Assembly: GCF_009379765.1 (NCBI RefSeq)
Contig: NZ_WHTD01000063.1
Location: 1 to 41,789, forward strand
DNA: 41,789 nt
Direction: 5' to 3'
DNA from: Actinophytocola sp.
GTDB taxonomy: Bacteria > Actinomycetota > Actinomycetes > Mycobacteriales > Pseudonocardiaceae
Every line of letters starts with the position of its first letter. Positions within the stretch are counted from its first letter, which is position 1. The notes beneath the pieces were generated by a model. That model had not been told where the DNA came from and ran no database searches. It saw only the letters and a list, made by a program, of their open reading frames with translations. Positions 1 to 8,693 of this stretch are shown here, in pieces. A program made the position numbers and the translations under genes.

Positions 1-81
1 AAACGGTGGCTACCACCCGCCCGTCCCCGGCATCCCTTTCCTGTCGTGCGCTTCGACGCCAGAACCCGAGGCAGGAGCCCA

Positions 82-138
82 GTGCGGTAATCCCGCACGC
101 TGGGATCTGTGCGGGGGGCCGCCCGCAAGGGCGGTCCC
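82..138 (+). terminator. Structured leader or terminator upstream of the first gene
   Basis: A GC-rich hairpin at 115-138 has a 10-bp stem (one G-U pair) closed by a GCAA tetraloop. Just before it, GTGCGG (82-87), CCGCAC (93-98) and GTGCGG (109-114) can pair in two mutually exclusive ways. No run of T follows, so a simple intrinsic terminator for an upstream gene and a conditional leader (attenuator-like) are both possible. I do not recognise a known riboswitch. The rest of 1-336 shows no convincing gene: codon choice in the open frame 184-336 is mixed and unlike the genes that follow. Confidence 0.4.
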
Positions 139-336
139 TATCGCGATCAACGTCAGTAGATCCCAAATGCGGTTGTCATTCTCATGCGATCCACGACCGA
201 GCCGCAGCCGAGCCGCAGCCGATTGACTTTGGCAGAATGGTCTGATCTTATAACCAAAGAGGCGGAGGCGCGCGCTCGAGACCGATTCGGGGGCCGCTCC
301 GTGGGTCAGCAGTTAACTTCGCAGCGAGGAGTTTGT

Positions 337-1689
337 ATGTGCGGCGTGGACCATGAGGGGCATCCAGTTGGCGGTTCAGGATTTGGCTGTTCGAGTGGCG
401 AACCGACCGAGCTGACGGCCGACTCGGTGGCGGATTTCCTCGCGGGTGAGGAGGAGATCCGTCGAACCGCGGCCGGATTCATCGGTTACGGGCAGACACG
501 CCCTGGTGATCGTGTGCTCATCGGCATCGACAATCAGTACGAGTACGAGGCCGTGACTCCGATCGCGGATGCTCTGCGCCGTCGGGGCGCCAGCGTCGAT
601 GTCGTGGTGGTCGACATCGGCCCTGACCGAGAGTTCAACGAGCTGGACGAGCTCGGAGTGCTGATCCGACGCGAGGATCGACGGCTCAACCCACGCCGCT
701 GGGATGCTGTCCCCAGGGTGCAAGAGCTGGCCGCGCACGGCAAGTACGACCTGCTCGTCCACAAGAAGGGCGGCGGGATTCCCAACACCCCCTTCCGCTA
801 CGAGGCGATCCCGTGGCTCTCGCTGGAACACCTGGTCAACGAGGCGACCACCTACCCCCGCGAGCTGCACACGCTGATCAACGAGGTGGCCTGGGAGCCC
901 TTCCACTCCACGGGGCTTGGTGGCACCGTGCACCTGACCGATCCCGAAGGCACCGACCTCACCTACACGCTCAACGAGGACTACTTCGACGGCACTCGGC
1001 GCAGCTACGGGAGCGAGCCGTTCTGGGGCCACCTGCTGGCTCACGGTCCGACGCCGATCCTTCCCGACGAGGACGCCCGTGGTGTCGTCGCCGGAACTCT
1101 GAGCCACTTCTCAAAGGCCTACCCCAAGATCGAGCTGACGGTGGAGAAGGGCCGGATCGTCTCGGTTGGCGGCGGCGGCGAGTACGGCAGGGCATGGACC
1201 GACTTGCTCGAGGAATCCAACTCGATCAAGTACCCGTGCTTCCCAGAACCCGGGCTCTTCTACCTGTGGGAAGTTGCCATCGGTACGCACCCGCTCATCC
1301 AGCGCCCATCCAGCATCAAACACCTGTCCAGTGGCGGGTTCGAGTACGAACGCCGTCGCAGCGGCGTCGTGCACATGGGATTCGGCACGCGCTGGGGCGG
1401 CGAGGAGGAGGACTGGGCCGCAAAGCAGGGTCTGGTGTACGGGCACCTGCACGTCCACCTGAACTTCGCCACGCTCACCATCACCACACGCTCCGGCGAA
1501 GAGATCACGGTCATCAAGGACGGTCGTCTCACTGCTCTGGATGCGCCACAGGTCCGGGAGACCGCGGCTCGCTACGGCGACCCCGACTCGCTGTTGAAGG
1601 AACTCTGGATCCCTCAGGTTCCTGGCATCACAGCACCCGGCAACTACAACGACTACGCGGCGAACCCCGCGAAGTACGTCTACGCCTAG
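337..1689 (+). CDS. M29 aminopeptidase / NicX-like metalloprotein
   Basis: The predicted 450-residue protein has the layout of the M29 (aminopeptidase T) superfamily, which also holds 2,5-dihydroxypyridine 5,6-dioxygenase (NicX). An N-terminal Rossmann-like half includes GDRVLIGIDNQYEYE and ADALRRRGASVDVVVV. A C-terminal half carries GTDLTYTL, HMGFGTR and the His-rich GHLHVHLNF, plausible metal ligands. It is therefore probably a cytoplasmic metal-dependent hydrolase or dioxygenase; the substrate cannot be read. I chose ATG 337 because GGAG lies 5 nt upstream and codon bias starts near there. An in-frame ATG at 184 would add 51 residues, including a CMCG sequence that could be real. It precedes a TctC-type binding protein by 37 bp, so it is probably the first gene of a transport/catabolic operon. 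Confidence 0.6.
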   Translation: MCGVDHEGHPVGGSGFGCSSGEPTELTADSVADFLAGEEEIRRTAAGFIGYGQTRPGDRVLIGIDNQYEYEAVTPIADALRRRGASVDVVVVDIGPDREFNELDELGVLIRREDRRLNPRRWDAVPRVQELAAHGKYDLLVHKKGGGIPNTPFRYEAIPWLSLEHLVNEATTYPRELHTLINEVAWEPFHSTGLGGTVHLTDPEGTDLTYTLNEDYFDGTRRSYGSEPFWGHLLAHGPTPILPDEDARGVVAGTLSHFSKAYPKIELTVEKGRIVSVGGGGEYGRAWTDLLEESNSIKYPCFPEPGLFYLWEVAIGTHPLIQRPSSIKHLSSGGFEYERRRSGVVHMGFGTRWGGEEEDWAAKQGLVYGHLHVHLNFATLTITTRSGEEITVIKDGRLTALDAPQVRETAARYGDPDSLLKELWIPQVPGITAPGNYNDYAANPAKYVYA

Positions 1690-1726
1690 CCCCCACGTCA
1701 GATCAGGAACTCCGGGAGTACAGACA

Positions 1727-2812
1727 ATGGCTTCATCGAGGTTCAAGTCGGCGGCCGCGACCATCGTGGCACTCACCACAGCGCTTGCGCTGAGCTCGTG
1801 TGGCTCGGACGACTCGTCCGGCGGAGGCGACGGACTCTTCACAGGCAAGACGATCACGTTCGTCTCGCCGTTCCCGCCAGGCGGACAGGCAGACATCCGA
1901 GCTCGTCTGGCGGCAGAGAACTTCGCCAAGTTCGCCCCGGGCAAACCACGGGTCGTGGTGCGCAACCAAGACGGTGGCGGCGGCGCAGTCGCCATGAAGG
2001 ACGTCCTGCAGAACAAGGACCCTGACGGCACCACGATCGTTGTGCCGACGGTCGGCGTACTGCTGCGCTGGCTGCTGAAGGAAGCGGGCCACGACTACCC
2101 GTTGAATCAGGCGAAGCTGGTGGGAAGCATGCCCGGCTCGAACTTGTTCGTGGTGAGAAGCGACAAGGCGACGACGGTCGACGAACTGCTCGAGTCGTCA
2201 GGAAAGTGGGTGGTGGGTGACAACGCGCCGAACTCGGCCCCCGGTCTGGGCAACGAGCTCGCCGCCAAGCTCCTCGGCATCGATATCGACCACGTCTTCG
2301 GGTTCGAGGGCGAAGGTCCCCTAGCGCTGGCAGTGGAGCGCGGCGAGGTGGACATCGTCGCAGTCGGCGATGCCGCTTGGCGGCAGACCTACAAGCCGCT
2401 CAACAAGGTCACGCCGATCTTCCAATGGGGGATCCTCGATGCCGACGGGGTCACCACTCCCAGCGAATTGCTGGCCGACACCAACACCAAGACTCTCGAG
2501 GAGGTCCTGGTCGACCTGAAGGGTGAGGCCCCAACGGGGCCGACCTGGGAGGCGTTCCAGGCGATCATCGGCCTGCAAGCCTTGGACACTCCGCTACTCA
2601 TACATCCAGACACCCCCGACGAGACGCTGGAAGCCCTGCAGTCGGCGTGGGCAGCCATGGTCGCCGACGACAGCTGGGCAGAGCTGAGCCAGGAGCGCCT
2701 CGGCGCGATCCAGCCGACGATCCCCGGCGATGAAGCAGCGGCCGTGATGGACCGTGCGCTGAAGCCGTCGGAACCAGCTCGCAACGAGCTCCTCGAGGTC
2801 AGCGGGGGCTAG
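1727..2812 (+). CDS. tctC: TctC-type solute-binding lipoprotein (TTT system 1)
   Basis: This 361-residue protein is the extracytoplasmic binding component of a tripartite tricarboxylate transporter (Bug family). The N-terminus is a lipoprotein signal: basic residues, a hydrophobic stretch and the lipobox LSSC, followed by a Ser/Asp/Gly linker. After it comes the family signature FVSPFPPGGQADIRAR, then VRNQDGGGGAVAMKDV, where Bug proteins normally read PGGGGxxxxR and NxxGAGG. The usual family length is about 320-330 residues plus linker. It probably delivers an organic acid to the TctA-TctB fusion at 4204-6312, which is encoded on the other strand. The ligand is unknown. It shares an operon with the M29-like gene. 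Confidence 0.88.
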   Translation: MASSRFKSAAATIVALTTALALSSCGSDDSSGGGDGLFTGKTITFVSPFPPGGQADIRARLAAENFAKFAPGKPRVVVRNQDGGGGAVAMKDVLQNKDPDGTTIVVPTVGVLLRWLLKEAGHDYPLNQAKLVGSMPGSNLFVVRSDKATTVDELLESSGKWVVGDNAPNSAPGLGNELAAKLLGIDIDHVFGFEGEGPLALAVERGEVDIVAVGDAAWRQTYKPLNKVTPIFQWGILDADGVTTPSELLADTNTKTLEEVLVDLKGEAPTGPTWEAFQAIIGLQALDTPLLIHPDTPDETLEALQSAWAAMVADDSWAELSQERLGAIQPTIPGDEAAAVMDRALKPSEPARNELLEVSGG

Positions 2813-2958
2813 TCCGCGACTGCTCGGGCGGACGAACTCCCGCACTCCGCTGCTCCGCGGCTCGATGAACGAGCCGGGGGTAGCGCCGCCTCAGGGGCCA
2901 TGCGGCACGGCCAGCCCCGTCGGGCTCCAGACAATGGCCCCACCCGAGAAAGCCATCG

Positions 2959-4125
2959 ATGTTCGATACAGCGTTCCGGACACCGTATCGACCGTTCTTC
3001 ATCTCTACCTTCCTGACGGCCATCGGGTCGTGGATGCACAACGTTGCCGCCGCGATCACCGTCTACCAACTCACCGGATCGGCCTTTGTGACCGGCATGG
3101 TGAGCGCCGCACAGTTCGGGATGATCCTGTTGCTGGCACCTGTTGCCGGCCGCGTGGCGGACAGCGTCGACAAGCGCCTGATCATTGTCGTGTGGCAAGC
3201 TGTCACAGCTGTCGCCGCAGGACTGCTCGCCGTGCTCGTCGCCCTGGATCTGCAGTCGCCCCTGGCCATCATCTTGATCGCACTCGCGATGGGATGCACC
3301 GACGGAATCGCCAAGCCGGCAAGTCAGGCGATCCTCCCCGAGCTGGTCGGGCCACGGCGAGTCGACGAGGCCATCGCTCTAAATTCCGTCTGCTACAACG
3401 TGGGTCGAGCGCTCGGCCCGGGCCTGGGCGGTGCGCTGGTCGTGGCTGCCGCATCATGGTTGCCGTTCGCGCTCAATGCGGCATTGTCGGCTGTGGCCTT
3501 CTGGCTCGTCGTCCGTGCACACGGACCCGAGTGGGAGTCGCGTTCGGGGTCGGTGTCAGCAGGTGGCATGGCGTTGCTGAGAACCAGAGGTATCCGCGTC
3601 GTCCTGCTCTCCGGCGTCGCCGTCGCGCTCGCGGCAGACCCCGCTCTCACCTTGGCGCCGCAGATGGCCGCCGAGGCTGATCAGTCATCCGGCTTTGCGG
3701 GCATTATCGGATCGAGCTTCGGCATCGGCTCCTTGCTGGCATTCGCGGGAATGTCCAAGGTGCGCAAGTCCCTCGGTCTCACATCCATGGGCAGCATCGG
3801 GCTGGCGTTGATCGGGATCGGGGTGGCGACAGCCGGGCTGACGGCAGGAGACCATGTCCTGGTCCTGGCGTCGATAGGGCTGGGCGGCGCCGGATTCATG
3901 ACCGCCGCGGTAGCCCTCGCCTCTCTCGCACAGCAACGAGCCAACCCCTCCGAGTTGGGCAGAGTGATGGCTGCCTGGGGCGCGGCCTTCTTGGGGATGC
4001 GACCGATCGCCTCACTGCTCAACGGAGCCATCGCCGACGCGGCTGGGCTCGTCGTCGCGTGTGTCGTGGCAGCTGTGCCCGCGTTGGTGATGTCGACCCG
4101 ACTGGGCCGGCCCTCAGGTAGTTGA
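2959..4125 (+). CDS. MFS transporter, EntS/MFS_3-like exporter
   Basis: A 388-residue polytopic membrane protein with the 12-helix look of the MFS_3 (enterobactin-exporter-like) family. Diagnostic stretches are ITVYQLTGSAFVTGMVSAAQ in the first helices, GRVADSVDKR in the loop 2-3 signature, and AIALNSVCYNVGRALGPGLG in helix 5. It is slightly shorter than the usual 400-420 residues, mostly at the C-terminus, but uninterrupted. ATG 2959 has GAGAAAG 7 nt upstream. It follows tctC after 146 bp in which I see no gene or strong hairpin, so it may be co-transcribed. It probably exports a substrate or metabolite, or provides resistance; this is inferred from family only. Confidence 0.8.
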   Translation: MFDTAFRTPYRPFFISTFLTAIGSWMHNVAAAITVYQLTGSAFVTGMVSAAQFGMILLLAPVAGRVADSVDKRLIIVVWQAVTAVAAGLLAVLVALDLQSPLAIILIALAMGCTDGIAKPASQAILPELVGPRRVDEAIALNSVCYNVGRALGPGLGGALVVAAASWLPFALNAALSAVAFWLVVRAHGPEWESRSGSVSAGGMALLRTRGIRVVLLSGVAVALAADPALTLAPQMAAEADQSSGFAGIIGSSFGIGSLLAFAGMSKVRKSLGLTSMGSIGLALIGIGVATAGLTAGDHVLVLASIGLGGAGFMTAAVALASLAQQRANPSELGRVMAAWGAAFLGMRPIASLLNGAIADAAGLVVACVVAAVPALVMSTRLGRPSGS

Positions 4126-4203
4126 GTTGAGGTTCACGGCGTGCCGGCGGCAACAGTCGCGTCTTGAGCGCCAGGCAGGTCAGTCGGGTCATCGGCTGCC
4201 GGA

Positions 4204-6312
4204 TTAGCCCGTTCTCCAGAGGCGACCCGGCGGAACGAACAGGATGCCGTCCATCACCACCGAAATCAGCAGGTAGACGAACCCCGCGGTCAGCACCGCC
4301 GCAACTGCGGCTCGTAGCAGCCCGGAACCGTGCACGCGAAGCAGGAAGTACAGGGTGTACGCGCCAAGCGCCAGAGGCAGGCCGACCGCCCAGAATGCCG
4401 CGAGCAGCACGAACAACGACAACAGCATCGTCAGAGCGTTGGCACCTTCCGCGGGCTCCTCGACTTCGACCTCCACCGTACCGAGGGACGGGTGCTCCCC
4501 GGCGATGCTGTCGTGGAGCGCATGAGAAACCTCGGCTTCGACCTCGTGCGACGTGGCGAGCCCGACGCTGCCGGGCACACCTTCTGACGCGGTGGCGGCC
4601 GGCAGTCCCGCCTGGTCAACTGATGAACGACGGAGGCGAGCCGCCTCCCGGCCGACCTGGATGAGGGCCATCGTCGCACCCACCGCGCTCACGAAGAGCG
4701 GGAAGCCTCCGGCGTTCCGCGGCCAGCTGAAGGCGACCAGGCCGGTGACGACGAAGAGCCCGAGGAGGCACCCTCCGAACGCGACGCTCGCCCAGCTCGC
4801 TTTCGTCGAGCCAAGGCTGCCGTCCTCCGACGTGGGTGTTTCCGAACGCGACAGGCTGCGATAGGTCAGCCACACGGTCAGCGCTGTGACCGCGAGCAAG
4901 ATCAAGACGATCGGTCGGGTCAGCGCATCCCAGCCGAAGAGTCGGACGTTGAGCCAGAAGGAGTTCTCTTCCTGGCGGCCGAGGATGAAGCCGAGCACCA
5001 TCGGAATGATCGGCCAACCCGCCCTTTGCATCAGGACGGCGAGAAGGCCGAACAGCACCGCCACTACCACGTCGGCGAACTGGCCCGTTTCCGCAGCCGC
5101 GCCGATGAAGATGAAGGCGACGATGAACGGGACCAGAAGGGTTCCGGGAATGTAGGCGACCTTGGTGATGTAGCGAATCATCAGCAACGAGACCACGCCG
5201 CCGAGTATGTTGCCGATCACCAGCACCCAGATCATGAAGAGCGTCACGTCGAGGTTTGTGCCGACCATGTCGGGCCCGGGGCGCAGACCGAGCATGACGA
5301 AGGCACCCAGCAGGACCGCCATCGCCGCGCCTCCTGGCACTCCGAAGGCGATCGTCGGAATCAGGCTTCCGCCCTCGCGAGAGTTGTTGCTAGCGGCCGG
5401 GCCGAGGATTCCCTCGACTGCACCGCGGCCGAACTTTTCCTTCTCCTTCGAAGTCTGCATGGCATGGCCGTAGGCAGCCCACGCCGCGACGTCACCTCCC
5501 AGCCCTGGCACGGTGCCGATGAAGGCGCCGAGGACACTGCACCGCAGCACGGTCCATTTGTGCTTGACCGTGTCGCGCAGCCCTGCCCACACTGAGTCAC
5601 CGCTTTCGCCGGAGACGGTCGAAGAGACTCTGCTTATGCTCTTGCGGCTGCGCGCCAAGCTCAGCACTTCGGGGATGCCGAAGACTCCGATGGCGAGTGG
5701 AACGATGGCCAGCCCGTCGAGCAGGTAGTCCTGGCCCAGAGTGAATCGTGGCAGCCCCGCTTGCGCCTCGGTCCCAACGGTCGACAGCAGCAGTCCGAAG
5801 AAGCCCGCCGTGACGCCTTTGAGGATCGCGCGTCCGCTGAGGCCACCCACCATGGTGAGACCGAGCAGGATCAGGACGAAGATCTCTGGAGAGGAGAACT
5901 TCAGGACCAGAGGCCGCAAGATGGGGAGGGAGGCACCGAGCACGGCGGCACCGACGATGGCGCCGACGACGGAGGCGAAGATGGCACCGCCCAACGCTCG
6001 TTTGGGCTGCCCCGCCTTGGTCATCTCGAACCCGTCGAGGACCAAAGGCGCTGAAGTCGGCTGACCCGGAACACCTATCAGCACCGCGGTGAGATCCCCG
6101 GTGATGGCGGTGATGCCATAGACGCCGAGAAGTAGCGCGAACGCCTGATAGACGTCCAGGTCGGTGACGAAAGGCAGAAGGAGGGCCATGGTCGTGATGA
6201 CGCCCAGCCCGGGAAGGAACCCGACGAGGGCACCCAAGGCCATGGCGATCAGCAAGATGATGATCGTCTTCGGGTCCGCGAGTGGGGCAAGACTGTCCCA
6301 GAAGACCGTCAT
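4204..6312 (-). CDS. TctA-TctB fusion permease (TTT system 1)
   Basis: This 702-residue membrane protein joins the large TctA permease (about residues 1-500) to a TctB-like small permease domain (about 515-702, DUF1468 type). TctA hallmarks are the repeated Gly/Pro loops GFLPGLGVITTMALLLPFV near the N-terminus and GTVPGLGGDVAAWAAYGHA near residue 265, with GVPGQPTSAPLVLDGFEMTK and an ANN-type motif (AASNNSREGGSLIP). The hydrophilic linker after LTYRSLSRSE marks the fusion point. In most systems TctA and TctB are separate. Its partner binding protein is probably the tctC at 1727-2812, with which it converges. It is transcribed divergently from the hydrolase operon at 6510, across an operator-like region. 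Confidence 0.9.
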   Translation of the reverse strand: MTVFWDSLAPLADPKTIIILLIAMALGALVGFLPGLGVITTMALLLPFVTDLDVYQAFALLLGVYGITAITGDLTAVLIGVPGQPTSAPLVLDGFEMTKAGQPKRALGGAIFASVVGAIVGAAVLGASLPILRPLVLKFSSPEIFVLILLGLTMVGGLSGRAILKGVTAGFFGLLLSTVGTEAQAGLPRFTLGQDYLLDGLAIVPLAIGVFGIPEVLSLARSRKSISRVSSTVSGESGDSVWAGLRDTVKHKWTVLRCSVLGAFIGTVPGLGGDVAAWAAYGHAMQTSKEKEKFGRGAVEGILGPAASNNSREGGSLIPTIAFGVPGGAAMAVLLGAFVMLGLRPGPDMVGTNLDVTLFMIWVLVIGNILGGVVSLLMIRYITKVAYIPGTLLVPFIVAFIFIGAAAETGQFADVVVAVLFGLLAVLMQRAGWPIIPMVLGFILGRQEENSFWLNVRLFGWDALTRPIVLILLAVTALTVWLTYRSLSRSETPTSEDGSLGSTKASWASVAFGGCLLGLFVVTGLVAFSWPRNAGGFPLFVSAVGATMALIQVGREAARLRRSSVDQAGLPAATASEGVPGSVGLATSHEVEAEVSHALHDSIAGEHPSLGTVEVEVEEPAEGANALTMLLSLFVLLAAFWAVGLPLALGAYTLYFLLRVHGSGLLRAAVAAVLTAGFVYLLISVVMDGILFVPPGRLWRTG

Positions 6313-6447
6313 GAATCAGACTTCGCGTTCGTCACCGTCACTACTACGCCCAAGACGCGGCGTCCTCGATGCCTGGTGACGACTTCGATGCGTCATCGGA
6401 ACCTCCCTGCAGCCACTGCCCGACGTGAGTGATCCAACGTAGCATAG

Positions 6448-6478
6448 ATTGGTCAGTCCATACGAGAGTTAGTCCAAT
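6448..6478. promoter_or_regulatory. Operator-like repeats between tctAB-1 and hydrolase operon
   Basis: The 197-bp divergent intergenic region (6313-6509) contains ATTGGTCAGTCCAT (6448-6461), close to the ATTGGTnnnACCAAT type of palindrome bound by FadR/PdhR-class GntR regulators. A second half, GTTAGTCCAAT, follows at 6468-6478. The two AGTCCA cores are 16 bp apart. TTAGTCCA recurs in reverse at 17077-17084, upstream of the second TTT operon. The sequence is seen directly; regulator identity is inferred. Confidence 0.5.
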
Positions 6479-6509
6479 CCTGGACCGTCAATCAACTCCT
6501 GGAGGAACC

Positions 6510-7334
6510 GTGCAGGTCGACATGACCATCGCGAAGATCAACGGCATCGACACCGCATACCACACTCAGGGCAACGGGCTCCCCCTGCTGCTCATCCACG
6601 GCACCGGTGTCCCAGCCTCGACCTGGCCGGCGCGGTGGATCGAACGACTGGCGCAACGGCGCACCGTGGTCACCTACGACTACCGGGGCACCGGTAGTAC
6701 GCCGTCCACCCCCGAGCCCTTCACCACGCGGGATCTGGCAGCGGATGTCATCGGGATCCTCGACCACCTGGGTTTCACGACCGCGGACGTGCTCGGCCAC
6801 TCGATGGGTGGCCGGGTCGCCCAGTGGGTTGCCCTGGACCGTCCTGAACTGGTCCGCAAGCTCGTGTTGGACTCCACTGGACCCGGAGAGTTCGGCGGCG
6901 AGTTCACCGTCACCCGCGGAGTGCCTCTCCAAGTCGCAGTGGAGATCGCCGAGATGGGCATCATCGAGCACTTCAAGCACGAGATGCGCGAGGTGGGGTT
7001 CTCCAGCGCCGACAAGCAGGGATATGAAGAGTTCACCCAGGCCTTCGAGGCCAACGCGACGTCCGCGGGCGACTACATCAGACTCACCTACGCCCGCCAG
7101 CTCCACCAGACCACCGAGCTGTTGGAGAACATAAAGCAGCCGACCCTGGTCTTGGTCGGCGAGCTGGAGACGACCAACGGTGGCACCGGCTCACATGTCG
7201 ACCAGGCCCGCCACCTGGCGTCAGCCATCCCGAATGCGGAGTCCAAGCTGCTGCCGGGGTTGGCACACTTCCACTTCTGGGAGGCTCCCGACGAAACGGC
7301 CGACCTGATCTTGGACTGGCTTGGCGATGAGTGA
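6510..7334 (+). CDS. Alpha/beta hydrolase (Ser nucleophile)
   Basis: The 274-residue protein is a classical alpha/beta-hydrolase fold enzyme. The oxyanion-region HGTG is near residue 30, the strand DYRGTGSTP near 57, the nucleophile elbow GHSMGG has Ser at about 98, and GLAHFHFWE near the C-terminus supplies the catalytic His. The overall pattern resembles 3-oxoadipate enol-lactonase or C-C bond hydrolases (MhpC-like), but the substrate is unknown. GTG 6510 has GGAGG just upstream; ATG 6522 is an alternative with poorer spacing. The last 8 bp overlap the Ohr gene, starting a run of four coupled genes. Confidence 0.82.
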   Translation: MQVDMTIAKINGIDTAYHTQGNGLPLLLIHGTGVPASTWPARWIERLAQRRTVVTYDYRGTGSTPSTPEPFTTRDLAADVIGILDHLGFTTADVLGHSMGGRVAQWVALDRPELVRKLVLDSTGPGEFGGEFTVTRGVPLQVAVEIAEMGIIEHFKHEMREVGFSSADKQGYEEFTQAFEANATSAGDYIRLTYARQLHQTTELLENIKQPTLVLVGELETTNGGTGSHVDQARHLASAIPNAESKLLPGLAHFHFWEAPDETADLILDWLGDE

Positions 7335-7773
7335 CGATGGCCGCGCGCTGACGAGCCGCCTCTACACCGCCAGCGTCTCAGCTCGGGGAGGCCGGAACGG
7401 CACGGTCACGTCCGAGGACGGGCAGCTCTCGTTGACGCTGGCGAAACCCGGTTCGCGGCAGGGCACCAACCCGGAGCAACTGTTGGCAGCCGGCTGGTCG
7501 GCATGTTTCCAAAGCACCCTGGTGGCCGTGGCTCGTCGAGAGGAGCTTCCCCTCGCCGATTCCATGGTCACCGTGGCGGTTGCGCTCGGCCGCACGGCCG
7601 ACGACAAGTGGGGCCTCTCGGCCGAGATCTCGGTGCAGGCGACCGGAGTCGACGACACCCAGCTCGGCCACCTGATCGAGACCGCACATCAGGACTGCCC
7701 GTTCTCGCGGATGGCGACCAACGGGGTAGACGTGCGAATCACGGCTACCAACACCTCAGGAGCGACCACATGA
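7327..7773 (+). CDS. ohr: Organic hydroperoxide resistance protein (Ohr/OsmC)
   Basis: A 148-residue Ohr-type peroxidase of the OsmC family. Both redox cysteines are visible: Cys60 in GWSACFQSTL and Cys124 in HQDCPFSRMATNG. The N-terminal pattern LYTASVSARGGRNGTV matches the Ohr signature, and the length is normal (about 140). Ohr reduces organic hydroperoxides with lipoylated partners in the cytosol. Here it sits between two alpha/beta hydrolases and upstream of a flavoenzyme, with overlaps at both ends. It may protect against peroxides formed during catabolism of the operon's substrate (inference). ATG 7327 is used; the upstream in-frame TTG lies inside the preceding gene. Confidence 0.9.
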   Translation: MSDDGRALTSRLYTASVSARGGRNGTVTSEDGQLSLTLAKPGSRQGTNPEQLLAAGWSACFQSTLVAVARREELPLADSMVTVAVALGRTADDKWGLSAEISVQATGVDDTQLGHLIETAHQDCPFSRMATNGVDVRITATNTSGATT

Positions 7774-8693
7774 CGTCTGTGCGCCGTCGGTATGCCGACC
7801 TCCGTCACGGCCAGATGCACTACCGCGAGGTGCTGCCAAGCGGTGAGCAGAGCGGAACCGTGTTGATGTTGCACCAAGTGTCCAGTTCCTCGGCCATGTA
7901 CGAGGCGGTGATGCCTCTGCTCGCCGCCAGGGGACTGCGCTGCATCGCCCCCGACACGCCCGGCTTCGGGGCGACGGATCCGTTGCCGGCCGACGCCGGC
8001 ATCCATGACTTCGGCGACACGTTCGTCGAGTTCATCGAGGCCCTTGGGCTCGATGATTTCGCCTTGGTCGGTCACCACAACGGAGCCCGTCAGTCGGTGA
8101 TGCTGGCAGCAAGACACGTCCCAGGGCTCTGGGCGGTCGCCCTGGTGAACCTGCCCTATCACCCGGACAAGACGTTGCGAGGTGAGCGCTTCGTGGAGAA
8201 GCGCATCGTCGACCCCGCACCCGATGCCGATGCCACCCATGTGCTGCACGAGTGGCATCGCCTCGGTGACCTGGCCCGCGAGGCACTGCCACCCGGGGTG
8301 GCCGGCATGGATCCTGCGCATCACACTCGAGAACTGATCGACACCCTCCGTGCGGAGAACTACGCCGCCATGTATCGAATCTCGTTTTCTCACGACATCG
8401 AGGAGAGTCTCGGCGCGATCGAGGTGCCGACGCTCTTCGTCGCTTGTGACGGGGACTGGCTCGGGAGGAACCAAGCTTCAGCTGCTGTCCTCGTCCCTCG
8501 AGGCGAGCACGTCGATCTCGCCGGTGGAGTCTTCGTCTTCGACCAGCGCCCGCAGGCAGTGGCCGACGTCATCGCCACGTATCTGGAGACGACCTCGGCG
8601 ACCTCGGCCCAGCAGGCTGCTGACGCGTGGCCATGGGGAAGGGTCGATGGGGACTCGTCAACTGATCAGCTGCCGGCAGGAGGCTTCTGGTGA
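7770..8693 (+). CDS. Alpha/beta hydrolase-fold protein with GHHNG elbow
   Basis: A 307-residue alpha/beta-hydrolase-fold protein. The fold is clear from VLMLHQVSSSSAMYE near residue 32, PDTPGFGATD near 61 and IEVPTLFVACDGDW near the acid strand. The nucleophile elbow reads GHHNG (residues 101-105), so His103 stands where Ser is expected. GHH-type elbows occur in a subgroup of this superfamily, which may include non-hydrolytic enzymes. A candidate last His is in VPRGEHVDLAGGVFVF. ATG 7770 overlaps the Ohr stop codon. The C-terminus overlaps the next GTG by 4 bp, indicating translational coupling. Confidence 0.75.
   Translation: MTSVRRRYADLRHGQMHYREVLPSGEQSGTVLMLHQVSSSSAMYEAVMPLLAARGLRCIAPDTPGFGATDPLPADAGIHDFGDTFVEFIEALGLDDFALVGHHNGARQSVMLAARHVPGLWAVALVNLPYHPDKTLRGERFVEKRIVDPAPDADATHVLHEWHRLGDLAREALPPGVAGMDPAHHTRELIDTLRAENYAAMYRISFSHDIEESLGAIEVPTLFVACDGDWLGRNQASAAVLVPRGEHVDLAGGVFVFDQRPQAVADVIATYLETTSATSAQQAADAWPWGRVDGDSSTDQLPAGGFW

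Noticed and set aside
376..1107. Long minus-strand reading frame opposite the M29-like gene
   Set aside because: It is a shadow of a strongly coding plus-strand frame; the product has no family motifs and no RBS.
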